From contig CAIYXG010000296.1 in assembly GCA_903930035.1 (NCBI GenBank), forward strand, positions 1 to 12,199: 12,199 nucleotides of DNA, read 5' to 3'. Position numbers and translations under genes: made by a program. Below are positions 6,180-12,199 of the stretch, in pieces. Below the pieces are notes generated by a model. It was not told where the DNA came from, ran no database searches, and saw only the letters and a list, made by a program, of their open reading frames with translations. Position 1 is the first letter of the stretch, and the number at the start of each line of letters is the position of its first letter. The DNA comes from an uncultured Actinomycetes bacterium. GTDB taxonomy: Bacteria > Actinomycetota > Acidimicrobiia > Acidimicrobiales > Microtrichaceae.

Positions 6180-7115
6180 ATGAAGATTCAGGCTCGCGCC
6201 GCGCTGGGCACTGCGGTCACGTCCGCTGCCCTTGTCCTGGGAGCGTGCGCGCCGGCGCCCGCCCCGACGTCGACGACCACCACCACGGCGGCGCCGACGA
6301 CCACCACCACGGTCGCCCCGACGACGACCACGACGGTCGCCCCGACCACGACGACCACCGTCGCGCCGACGACCACCACGACGGTGCCGCCCACCACGAC
6401 CACGACGACGACCACCACGACGGTGCCGCCGACCACGACCACGACGACGACCACCACGACGGTGCCGCCGACGACGACCACGACCACCACGACCACGACG
6501 ACGACCACCACGACGGTGCCGCCGACGACGACCACCACCACGGCCCCGCCCGCCGCCGTCCGCACGGCGCTCGCGGCGTCGTGCTCGGCCACTGCGCTCG
6601 GCCAGACCTCGACCAACGCCCTCAGCACCGGCGTCACGGCGCTGATCCCGCCGTCGGTGGGCGCCGGTCAGGACTTCCAGGTGGAGCTCACCGCCGACCC
6701 GATCGTGGTGCCGACGTCCGGCGGCGGCTACCCGATCCAGAAGCTGGCCAACGTGCAGATCCGGTTCAACCTGCCTGCGGGCGCGACCTTCAAGTCGGCC
6801 ACGCTGTCCGGCGGCGCCAACCTGGGCACCGGCGTGCCGACCGTCTCCGCCTCGGGCGGCCTCATCATCCTGAAGGTGCCGGGCAACCTGGCCCCGGGCA
6901 CGACGGCCACGCTGCCCAAGGTCACGGCCACGCTGACCGCCACCGGTGCGGTCGGTGCGTCCCTGCCGCAGCAGCTGCACGGCACCTCGTACAGCGACTG
7001 GGGCATCTTCTTCGCCGCCACGGTCACCAACATCCCGCTGTTCGGCTCGGCGACCGCCAACACCAACTGCTTCGCCAACCCGAACCCGGTGCTCGGCTCG
7101 ACGGTCATCAACTGA
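6180..7115 (+). CDS. Surface lipoprotein with long threonine stalk and beta-rich C-terminal domain
   Basis: The 311-residue product starts with a lipoprotein signal peptide ending in the lipobox LGAC, so Cys23 should be lipidated and anchored outside the cytoplasmic membrane. Residues 30-121 are almost only Thr, broken by AP, VAP or VPP, a likely extended and possibly O-glycosylated stalk. Residues 122-311 form a compact domain with alternating hydrophobic strands (for example VQIRFNLPAGATF, 192-204), many Gly/Ser/Thr, and two Cys (135 and 297) placed to close the domain with a disulfide. It looks like an Ig-like or beta-sandwich fold, but I cannot name the family. ATG 6180 follows GGGGGA. 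Its stop TGA overlaps a CTG in the PI-PLC frame, so the two are probably one operon. Function: surface display or binding, inferred only. Confidence 0.82.
   Translation: MKIQARAALGTAVTSAALVLGACAPAPAPTSTTTTTAAPTTTTTVAPTTTTTVAPTTTTTVAPTTTTTVPPTTTTTTTTTTVPPTTTTTTTTTTVPPTTTTTTTTTTTTTTTVPPTTTTTTAPPAAVRTALAASCSATALGQTSTNALSTGVTALIPPSVGAGQDFQVELTADPIVVPTSGGGYPIQKLANVQIRFNLPAGATFKSATLSGGANLGTGVPTVSASGGLIILKVPGNLAPGTTATLPKVTATLTATGAVGASLPQQLHGTSYSDWGIFFAATVTNIPLFGSATANTNCFANPNPVLGSTVIN
6267..6542 (+). repeat. ACN threonine-codon repeat with modular length
   Basis: About 276 bases of mixed ACC and ACG codons encode Thr runs of 5, 5, 5, 5, 5, 10, 10, 15 and 6 residues separated by AP, VAP or VPP. A 39-base module (VPP-type separator plus ten Thr codons) is repeated almost exactly at about 6388-6426 and 6427-6465. 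The 15-Thr run ends in the same ten-codon block with five codons added in front. The pattern points to growth by block duplication rather than single-codon slippage. Confidence 0.88.
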
Positions 7116-8311
7116 GCACCGTCCTGACGCCGCAGAGGACCGTCCGACCCGGCGCCCGGCGCCGTGGGCGGGCGGTCCTCGCCGTTCTGGCCACCGGCGC
7201 CGCCGTGCTGACGGCCTGCTCCTCGACCGAGGGCGGCGAGGCGGCGCCGACGCCCGCCCCCCGGCTGAACGAGATCCAGTTCCTGGCGAGCCACAACAGC
7301 TACCACGTGCGCGCCGAGCAGCCGCTGTTCGACACGATGCTCAAGTTCTCCGAGGACCTGGTCCGCACCATCGAGTACTCGCACCCGCCGCTCGACGAAC
7401 AGCTGGACCTGGGCCTGCGCGGCTTCGAGCTGGACGTCTTCGCCGACCCGGAGGGCGGCCGCTACCGCGAGCGGCTGGGTCCGAAGATCCTGAACCTCCC
7501 GACGGCGGTCGGCCCGGCCGAGCTCTCCGAGCCCGGGTTCAAGGTCATGCACGTGCAGGACATCGACTACGCGACGACCTGCCTGACCTTCGTGGACTGC
7601 CTGGAGACCGTGAAGGCGTGGAGCGACGCCCACCCGGACCACCTGCCGATCTTCATCCAGGTGGAGCCGAAGGAGGACACCCTCGAGGTGTCCGGCCTGG
7701 ACCTGGTGGAGGCACTGCCGTACACGCCGGAGCTGATGACGGCGCTGACCGCCGAGGTGCGGTCGGTGTTCCCCGACGAGGACCTGCTGACCCCCGACGA
7801 CGTCCGCCGGGGTGCCCCCACCCTGGCCGCCGGCCTCAAGAAGGGCGGATGGCCGACCGTGGACAGCCTGCGGGGCAAGGTGATGTTCGCCCTGGGGAGC
7901 AGCGGCCCGCAGCGGGACGCGCTCATGGCGGCCTTCCCCGGGACCCGGGGCGGCGTGTTCTTCCCCGACTCGGCGCCGGGGGACCCGTTCGCAGCCTTCG
8001 CCGGGCTGGACGACCCGCAGACCCCGGCCCAGCAGCAGCGGATCCGGGCTGCGCTCGACGCCGGGATGATGGTGCGCACCCGCACGGACGCCGACCTGCT
8101 CGAGGGCCGGTCGGGCGACATGACCCGGGCGACGAAGGCGTTCGCCTCCGGGGCCCAGGTGGTGTCGACCGACTTCTTCCGTCCGCTCCCCGAGATCGGT
8201 GGCGACTTCGTGGTGCGACTTCCCCAGGGGGGCGTGGCGCGGTGCGACCCGGTCACGGCACCGCCGGGCTGCGTCGTCCCCCGGGAGACGGGAACGGCCG
8301 GCGCCGGGTAG
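7112..8311 (+). CDS. Phosphatidylinositol-specific phospholipase C-like lipoprotein (Ca2+-dependent PI-PLC family); start uncertain
   Basis: The product is a predicted exported lipoprotein: Arg-rich n-region, hydrophobic core AVLAVLATGAAV and lipobox LTAC (Cys36 from this start). The catalytic domain (about 51-360) has QFLASHNSYH with His61, the metal-site-like FELDVF (Glu106, Asp108), second His147 in VMHVQD, VEPKED (185-190), GWPTVDSLRGKVMFAL (246-261) and the end motif VSTDF (351-355). These match the bacterial Ca2+-dependent PI-PLC family, which cleaves the phosphodiester of phosphatidylinositol. Four Cys (157, 163, 378, 387) could form disulfides. The start is odd: no ATG, GTG or TTG lies between the upstream gene end and the signal peptide. 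CTG 7112 overlaps the upstream TGA as CTGA, and CTG 7124 is the alternative; GTG 7205 would remove the signal peptide. It probably acts on membrane or host/neighbour lipids outside the cell. Confidence 0.8.
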   Translation: MSTVLTPQRTVRPGARRRGRAVLAVLATGAAVLTACSSTEGGEAAPTPAPRLNEIQFLASHNSYHVRAEQPLFDTMLKFSEDLVRTIEYSHPPLDEQLDLGLRGFELDVFADPEGGRYRERLGPKILNLPTAVGPAELSEPGFKVMHVQDIDYATTCLTFVDCLETVKAWSDAHPDHLPIFIQVEPKEDTLEVSGLDLVEALPYTPELMTALTAEVRSVFPDEDLLTPDDVRRGAPTLAAGLKKGGWPTVDSLRGKVMFALGSSGPQRDALMAAFPGTRGGVFFPDSAPGDPFAAFAGLDDPQTPAQQQRIRAALDAGMMVRTRTDADLLEGRSGDMTRATKAFASGAQVVSTDFFRPLPEIGGDFVVRLPQGGVARCDPVTAPPGCVVPRETGTAGAG

Positions 8312-8352
8312 CCCGATCCGCAGTTTCCGGCGCACCGTCCGGGGCGGCTCCG

Positions 8353-8358
8353 TAGTAT
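8353..8358 (+). promoter_or_regulatory. -10 box for a leaderless baeRF transcript
   Basis: TAGTAT ends seven bases before the GTG start at 8366, the spacing expected when transcription begins at the start codon itself. There is no ribosome binding site at usual distance, only GGA directly touching the GTG. It lies in the 54-bp gap after the PI-PLC stop and is the most AT-rich stretch nearby. Confidence 0.6.
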
Positions 8359-8365
8359 TTGCGGA

Positions 8366-9520
8366 GTGAACGACTCTCCTGCCGACCTCCGAGCCGTCGG
8401 TGACGTCGACCCGGTCACCCGCCACGAGGTCCGTCGCCTCGCCGTGCGGGACCGGGGACCGTGCGTCTCGATCTACATGCCGACCCACCGGTTCCGGCCC
8501 GACATCGGCGAGGACCCGCTCCGGCTGCGCGGCCTGCTCGAGGACGCGCACGCCCGTCTGTGCGCCCTGGGCCTGCGGTCCCCCCGGGCCTGGGAGGTCC
8601 TGGCCCCGCACCGTGAGCTCCTGGGCCGGCTGGACTTCTGGCTCCACCAGTCGCTCGGTCTCGCCCTCTTCGCCGCCCCGGGGTTCCACCGGCGGTTCCG
8701 GGTCCCGGTGCCCCTCGAGCAGGAGGTCACGGTGGGCAGCCGGTTCCGCGTCCGCCAGCTCCTGTCGCTCCCGTCCGGCGACGAGCAGTTCTCCGTCCTG
8801 GCGCTGAGCCCGCACCGCGTCCGCCTCTTTGCTGCGACCCCCACCACGTTCGCCGAGCTCCCGCTGGCCGACGTGCCCGGCAGCGAGGCCGACGCGCTCC
8901 CGTTCGACGACCCTGAGCGGCACTCCCACACCCGGTCGCCCCTCGGCCGGTCGCAGCGGCTGCACGGCCACGGCGGCGACGACCCCCCGCAGGCCGAGGA
9001 GCTGGTGCGGTTCCTTGCTGCGGTCGACCGCGGTCTGCGCTCGGCGCTCGGCCCGGACCGGGGACCGCTGGTGGTGGCTGCGACCGGCCCCGACGTCGAC
9101 GCGTTCTGCCGGGTCACCCGTCAGCCGGAGGCCGTCGTGGGCCGGGTCGAGGGGGACCCGGCGCGCTGGGGCCTCCGCGAGCTGCACGACCGGGCGTACC
9201 GGGCGGCCCGCCCCGCCCTCGAGGCCGAGCGCCTCGCCGCGGTGCGGCGCGTGCACGAGGCACCCGACGAGCACGTGCTGGTGGACCTGGCCGAGATTGC
9301 GCGTGCGGCCGAGCAGGGCCGGGTGCAGTCGTTGCTCGTGGCCGCGAGCTCGCCGTTCGGGCCCTGGGCCGGTGACACCCTCGACCAGGCGATCGCCGCC
9401 ACGCTGGGCCACGGCGGCACGGCGCTGGCCGTCGACGAGGTCGACCTGCGCAGCGGGTCCCAGGAGCCGGCGGGTGCGCCCGTGGCCGCGCCCTGCGCCG
9501 CCGCGGTCCTGCGGGGCTAG
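8366..9520 (+). CDS. baeRF-family protein (bacterial relative of archaeo-eukaryotic release factor 1)
   Basis: This 384-residue cytoplasmic protein has the N-terminal signature GPCVSIYMPTHR (31-42) followed by EDPLRLRGLLEDA, then FWLHQSLGLALFAAPGF and FSVLALSPHRVRLF, all typical of baeRF proteins (family 3/7 type). The C-terminal part (about 210-384) carries the second, eRF1-like portion, with LLVAASSPFGPW and a short tail ending AAAVLRG. The family was proposed from comparative genomics to act in ribosome rescue or stress-linked translation; no enzyme activity is visible from motifs here. Length is normal and there is no signal peptide. GTG 8366 is chosen from the -10 box spacing and family N-terminus. 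It has its own promoter, so it need not be co-regulated with the lipoproteins. Convergent with lemA. Confidence 0.8.
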   Translation: MNDSPADLRAVGDVDPVTRHEVRRLAVRDRGPCVSIYMPTHRFRPDIGEDPLRLRGLLEDAHARLCALGLRSPRAWEVLAPHRELLGRLDFWLHQSLGLALFAAPGFHRRFRVPVPLEQEVTVGSRFRVRQLLSLPSGDEQFSVLALSPHRVRLFAATPTTFAELPLADVPGSEADALPFDDPERHSHTRSPLGRSQRLHGHGGDDPPQAEELVRFLAAVDRGLRSALGPDRGPLVVAATGPDVDAFCRVTRQPEAVVGRVEGDPARWGLRELHDRAYRAARPALEAERLAAVRRVHEAPDEHVLVDLAEIARAAEQGRVQSLLVAASSPFGPWAGDTLDQAIAATLGHGGTALAVDEVDLRSGSQEPAGAPVAAPCAAAVLRG

Positions 9521-9572
9521 TGCCCGCCGGCCAGAACCACCCGCTGCCCAGCCCGGCGGTCCAGGACCGGCC

Positions 9573-9617
9573 GGGTCAGAACTGGACGGTTCAGAACTGG
9601 ACGGGTCAGAACTGGAC
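9573..9617 (-). repeat. Three tandem 15-bp units across the lemA stop codon
   Basis: The plus-strand unit GGGTCAGAACTGGAC occurs at 9573-9587, 9588-9602 (one change) and 9603-9617. The third copy holds the lemA stop. Reading the minus strand, each unit gives the codons VQF-stop, so TGA recurs in frame at 9608, 9593 and 9578. A fourth, degenerate copy (10 of 15 matches) may lie at 9558-9572. The array fills about half of the 85-bp gap to the baeRF stop. Confidence 0.9.
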
Positions 9618-10160
9618 CTTGGGCGGTGCCTCGTTGGCCTCGGGGGCCTCGTAGAACACGCCCTTCTCCACGCCGGCGATGCCGACGAGGAGCGACCACG
9701 GGATGGTCACCATGGTGCGGTTCAGGGTGGCGCACGCGTCGTTGTAGTACTGGCGGGCGAACGCCAGCTGGTCCTCGGTCCGGGCCAGCTCGGTCTGGAG
9801 CTGCTGGAAGTTCGTGGACGCCTTCAGGTCCGGGTAGGCCTCGGCGACGGCAAAGAGGTTGGCGAGCGCCTGGCGCATCTGGCCGTCGGCCGCCGCCTTC
9901 TGGTCGACGGTCCCGGCGGACTGCGCGGCGGCCCGCGCGGCGGTGACCGCCTCGAAGACCCCCTTCTCGTGCGACGCGTAGCCCTTGACGGTCTCCACCA
10001 GGTTGGGCACCAGCTCGGCGCGACGGGTCAGCTGGACGTCGATGCCGGCCATGGCCTCGTCGACGCTCACGCGCTGCTGGCGCAGACGGTTGATCCCGGT
10101 GACGACGAACAGGCCGACGGCCACGACGAGCACGACGATGACGATGATGATGGTGAGCAT
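9606..10160 (-). CDS. lemA: LemA family protein
   Basis: This 184-residue protein starts with one membrane helix (2-21) and continues as a helical domain with the family core VDEAMAGIDVQLTRRAELVPNL, VETVKGYASHEKGVFEAVTAARA (about 33-78), then TEDQLAFARQYYNDA and the terminal PPKVQF, which matches the usual KVDF-like end. LemA proteins are small membrane-anchored proteins of poorly known function, often next to DUF2207 or TPM-domain genes, with the bulk of the chain outside or inside depending on source. ATG 10160 follows AAGGAGA with four bases spacing. It lies 65 bases downstream of the DUF2207 gene on the same strand with no promoter seen between, so they are likely co-transcribed. The 3' end is triplicated. 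Confidence 0.93.
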   Translation of the reverse strand: MLTIIIVIVVLVVAVGLFVVTGINRLRQQRVSVDEAMAGIDVQLTRRAELVPNLVETVKGYASHEKGVFEAVTAARAAAQSAGTVDQKAAADGQMRQALANLFAVAEAYPDLKASTNFQQLQTELARTEDQLAFARQYYNDACATLNRTMVTIPWSLLVGIAGVEKGVFYEAPEANEAPPKVQF

Positions 10161-10225
10161 TCAGTCTCCTTGTCGCCGGTCAGCCTGTCATGCCCCGGTC
10201 CGGCCGTCGACAGTCCATGGCCCGG

Positions 10226-11980
10226 TCACCAGGAACCGCCACCGCCCCCGCCGCCGCCCGAGCCCCCGGAGAAGCCGCCACCGCCGCCGCCCGAGGCGAC
10301 CTGCGACGCGGCGTAGCTCGCCGACGCCGCCCCCACGGCCGCGTTGAACGAGTCCGAGAGCGACATGTCGTGCCAGCTGTGGACGCCGCCGGTGCCCCAG
10401 TAGACGTAGGGGACCGTCGCGCTGTCGAGCGCCACGCCCTGCGCCTCGTACCGCCTGGCCCACTCCTCGCCCACGCCGAGCGCGAGCGCCCACGGCAGGT
10501 AGCGAGGGAACCAGTCCAGGTGGGCCGCGGCGTCGAACCGGCTCTCCGACGAGTCGGTCGAGAGGAACCGGGCGAACCCGCCGACCCGGGACCACAGCTC
10601 GCGTCCTTGCTCGTTGTGGACCGTCCGGGTCCGCGGGTCCATGACCACGCCGAGCAGCCCGACGCTCAGGACGGTGGCCCCGACCAGGAGCGGGACGTTG
10701 CGGCTCGCCGACCCACCGAAGTGGTAGACGCCGGCCATCGCCAGCACGCCCCCGGTGGCGATCCAGCCCACGGCCCGGGCGACGGCCCCGGCCCGCGACC
10801 GGGTCAGGTAGCCCTGCTGGGCTGCGTCGAGCGCGTGGCCGAGCGCCGTCTTCGCCTTGGCGATCTTCTCGCCCGAGGTCGTGGACCGGCTGACCGTGAA
10901 GTGCTCGCCCGCCGTCTCGATGCCCAGCTTGCGCAGGACGTCGAGCTCGCCGGGCTCCATCTGGCTGACCACGGGCTCCGCCACGCAGGCGACGGTCCAC
11001 CTGGCGTCGTCCGACTGCGTCAGCTGCAGGACCCCGCGCTCTGCCATGTGGAAGAGCGTCGCCTGCAGGTCGTCGGGGCCGCCGGCCTCGTCCAGGATCC
11101 GGACCGCCAGCGCCGGCGAGATCCCCTCGGGCGGCTCGAACAGCACCGGCATCCCGGGGGAGCGCTCACGGGTCGCCCGCCACAGCGCAGCGGCCGCAAC
11201 TGCGCCCGCCACACTGAGCAGCCCGGCGAACAGCCAGGTGGTGGACGACGAGGTGGGGACCGGTCCCGGCGGCGTGGGCACCGCGCCCTCGGCGAAGGTC
11301 ACCCGGAGCGTCACCGGCGTGTAGGCCTTGAGCGGGCCGGTGGTGAGCCGGAGGCGGGTGCCCTCGAGCGTCGGGGAGCACTCGGTGCGGCGGCCCTGGA
11401 CGCACTCGACCTTGAGGGGCTCGGCGGGGAGCACCACCTCGACCTGCACCTGGTCCATGGTCATCTGCCAGCCCGACCCCACGACGTTCCACCACCAGAC
11501 CACGGCGCCGTCCTCGCCGCGCTCGAGCACGTCGGTGGTGGTGGAGCCGATCACGTACCGGTGCTGGCCGGGGGTGAGGACGACGTCGGGGTCGCCGATG
11601 CGGAGGGAGGCGGTGCCCTTGTTCGACGGGACGAACTCGGCCCGCTCGACCTGGCCGTCCCGGGTCACGGTGACCTCGCTCACGGGGTGGTCCGGCCCGT
11701 TGCCGCTCCGCGGGGCCGTGTCGAAGATCCGGAAGATGCCGCGCCGGTCGAACCCGGTGTTGACGTCGATCTCCTCGATGCTGCGCAGGACCCCGTCCTT
11801 CGACAGCTCCATCCCCACCTTGTACGCGGTGATCGACGAGGGGTCGGGGTTGCTGCGCCGGGCGAGCACCGAGACGGCCGGCACGAACAGCACCGACAAC
11901 GTGGCGGCCACCACCAGCAGCCGCAGGAACCAGGCCGCCGCCAGCTGGCGGACCGGACGGCGGCTCAGGGAGGTGCTCAC
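10226..11980 (-). CDS. DUF2207 domain membrane protein with Gly-rich C-terminal tail
   Basis: This 584-residue protein has an N-terminal hydrophobic segment (17-40; signal peptide or anchor), an extracytoplasmic DUF2207 beta-rich domain (about 48-230), a Pro-rich linker, a membrane helix (247-267), a cytoplasmic part with FEPPEGISPALAVRILDEAG (281-300) and a winged-helix-like stretch, two more helices (402-421, 429-447), and LPWALALGVGEEWARRYEA (495-513). It ends in a Gly-rich tail closing with SW. All of these are features of the family, whose role is unknown; it is widely paired with LemA, as here. GTG 11980 is chosen because a TAGCCT box ends six bases upstream, implying a leaderless mRNA; no ribosome binding site is visible. 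It is divergent from the gene at 12113. Confidence 0.9.
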   Translation of the reverse strand: MSTSLSRRPVRQLAAAWFLRLLVVAATLSVLFVPAVSVLARRSNPDPSSITAYKVGMELSKDGVLRSIEEIDVNTGFDRRGIFRIFDTAPRSGNGPDHPVSEVTVTRDGQVERAEFVPSNKGTASLRIGDPDVVLTPGQHRYVIGSTTTDVLERGEDGAVVWWWNVVGSGWQMTMDQVQVEVVLPAEPLKVECVQGRRTECSPTLEGTRLRLTTGPLKAYTPVTLRVTFAEGAVPTPPGPVPTSSSTTWLFAGLLSVAGAVAAAALWRATRERSPGMPVLFEPPEGISPALAVRILDEAGGPDDLQATLFHMAERGVLQLTQSDDARWTVACVAEPVVSQMEPGELDVLRKLGIETAGEHFTVSRSTTSGEKIAKAKTALGHALDAAQQGYLTRSRAGAVARAVGWIATGGVLAMAGVYHFGGSASRNVPLLVGATVLSVGLLGVVMDPRTRTVHNEQGRELWSRVGGFARFLSTDSSESRFDAAAHLDWFPRYLPWALALGVGEEWARRYEAQGVALDSATVPYVYWGTGGVHSWHDMSLSDSFNAAVGAASASYAASQVASGGGGGGFSGGSGGGGGGGGSW

Positions 11981-11986
11981 ACCGGC

Positions 11987-11992
11987 AGGCTA
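11987..11992 (-). promoter_or_regulatory. -10 box for a leaderless DUF2207-lemA transcript
   Basis: The minus strand reads TAGCCT six bases before the GTG at 11980, so transcription would begin at or next to the start codon. No ribosome binding site precedes that codon, which supports a leaderless start. Confidence 0.5.
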
Positions 11993-12027
11993 GGCCCGCG
12001 GCGGGGCGGCACGGCGCGGCCACCGTT

Positions 12028-12045
12028 CCACGGAAGCCGCCGTGG
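12028..12045. promoter_or_regulatory. Inverted repeat in the divergent gap
   Basis: CCACGG-AAGCCG-CCGTGG is a perfect 6-bp inverted repeat with six-base spacer, in the 132-bp gap between the DUF2207 gene and the last gene and about 17 bases before a possible -10 box. It could be an operator or a chance GC-rich hairpin. Confidence 0.25.
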
Positions 12046-12061
12046 GCCGGTCAGCAGCCAC

Positions 12062-12067
12062 TACCGT
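12062..12067 (+). promoter_or_regulatory. Possible -10 box of the last gene
   Basis: TACCGT, in the same TACCGTCG context seen upstream of the SDR gene, lies 45 bases before the GTG at 12113, leaving a leader that contains the GAGGAGG ribosome binding site. Confidence 0.4.
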
Positions 12068-12112
12068 CGTCCCTGACGCGTGCGCGACCGCGCCCGCCCC
12101 GAGGAGGCACCA

Positions 12113-12199
12113 GTGACCGACGAGCCGACCGACCCGCAGAACCCCGTCGTCCCCGAACCGACCAGCGAGCCCACCGTCGCCATGCCGGCGACCCCGGCC
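12113..12199 (+). CDS. Start of an unidentified gene with Pro/Thr/Glu-rich N-terminus (cut by window edge)
   Basis: GTG 12113 follows GAGGAGG (12101-12107) with five bases spacing, an excellent ribosome binding site. The first 29 codons read VTDEPTDPQNPVVPEPTSEP and continue in the same Pro/Thr/Val-rich, acidic style to the right edge. Such disordered N-termini are common in actinobacterial membrane proteins before the first helix, but nothing here identifies a family. The gene is real on start signals and on the lack of stops; its function cannot be told. Confidence 0.6.
   Translation, partial: MTDEPTDPQNPVVPEPTSEPTVAMPATPA

Noticed and set aside
6267..6542. CRISPR-like or other spaced repeat array
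   Set aside because: It is in-frame coding low complexity with no unique spacers.
6188..6637. Minus-strand poly-Val open frame that looks like a membrane protein
   Set aside because: It is the antisense of the ACN threonine repeat; the hydrophobicity is an artefact of GTN codons opposite ACN.
6080..8311. One 743-residue fusion protein with a His/Asp-rich N-terminal half joined to PI-PLC
   Set aside because: The His/Asp-rich part is the threonine repeat read in another frame. The correct frame there gives a proper lipoprotein with signal peptide and ribosome binding site, and the PI-PLC part has its own signal peptide.
6728..9412. 894-codon open frame on the minus strand opposite the lipoprotein, PI-PLC and baeRF genes
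   Set aside because: It covers three well-supported plus-strand genes and has only low-complexity composition typical of antisense shadows.
9521..9735. Minus-strand open frame across the 15-bp repeats
   Set aside because: It is an out-of-frame reading of the lemA end and the tandem repeat, giving an artificial VLTRP-type repeat.
10190..12076. 628-codon open frame on the plus strand opposite DUF2207
   Set aside because: It mirrors the DUF2207 gene, has no recognisable motif and shows Arg/Gly/His-rich shadow composition.

Overview
The window is very GC-rich, compact chromosomal DNA. Short intergenic gaps, GTG and TTG starts, TAnnnT -10 boxes placed so that some mRNAs would be leaderless, and the gene families present (baeRF-type protein, DUF2207/LemA pair, YihY, 14-helix MFS pump) all suggest an Actinomycetota chromosome. 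My guess is an Acidimicrobiia/Iamia-like lineage, but that is an inference from style, not a match. I see no tRNA, rRNA, CRISPR array, insertion sequence or phage gene.

Layout. Positions 1-166 hold the start of a minus-strand NarL/FixJ-type response regulator that runs off the left edge. Divergent from it is a YihY/BrkB-family membrane protein (260-1279). Next is a small single-span membrane protein with an acidic tail containing a duplicated 15-residue motif (1397-1861). Twelve bases after it comes an ApbE-type flavin transferase gene (1874-2818). A convergent TetR regulator (2847-3434) faces a DHA2-type MFS exporter (3520-5169) across a perfect 10+4+10 palindrome, a classic regulator-pump arrangement. 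A classical SDR oxidoreductase follows (5248-6057) and ends at a strong GC hairpin.

The next block is a cell-surface module. It has a lipoprotein with a long threonine stalk and an unrecognised beta-rich domain (6180-7115), followed by a Ca2+-dependent PI-PLC-like lipoprotein (about 7112-8311). The second gene has no ATG, GTG or TTG start ahead of its signal peptide, and its frame contains a CTG overlapping the upstream TGA. A baeRF-family protein follows (8366-9520) and is probably leaderless. The minus-strand DUF2207 and lemA genes (11980 to 9606) form a likely operon. A new plus-strand gene begins at 12113 and is cut by the right edge.

Most notable: (1) the small repeat protein next to apbE carries a flavinylation-motif-like sequence just outside its membrane helix; (2) apbE and lemA each end in three tandem copies of a 12- or 15-bp unit that spans the stop codon and keeps TGA in frame; (3) the threonine runs of the lipoprotein come in lengths of 5, 10 and 15; (4) the PI-PLC start is anomalous. 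Nothing here proves a new multi-gene system. The small protein-ApbE pair and the two-lipoprotein module are the best candidates.
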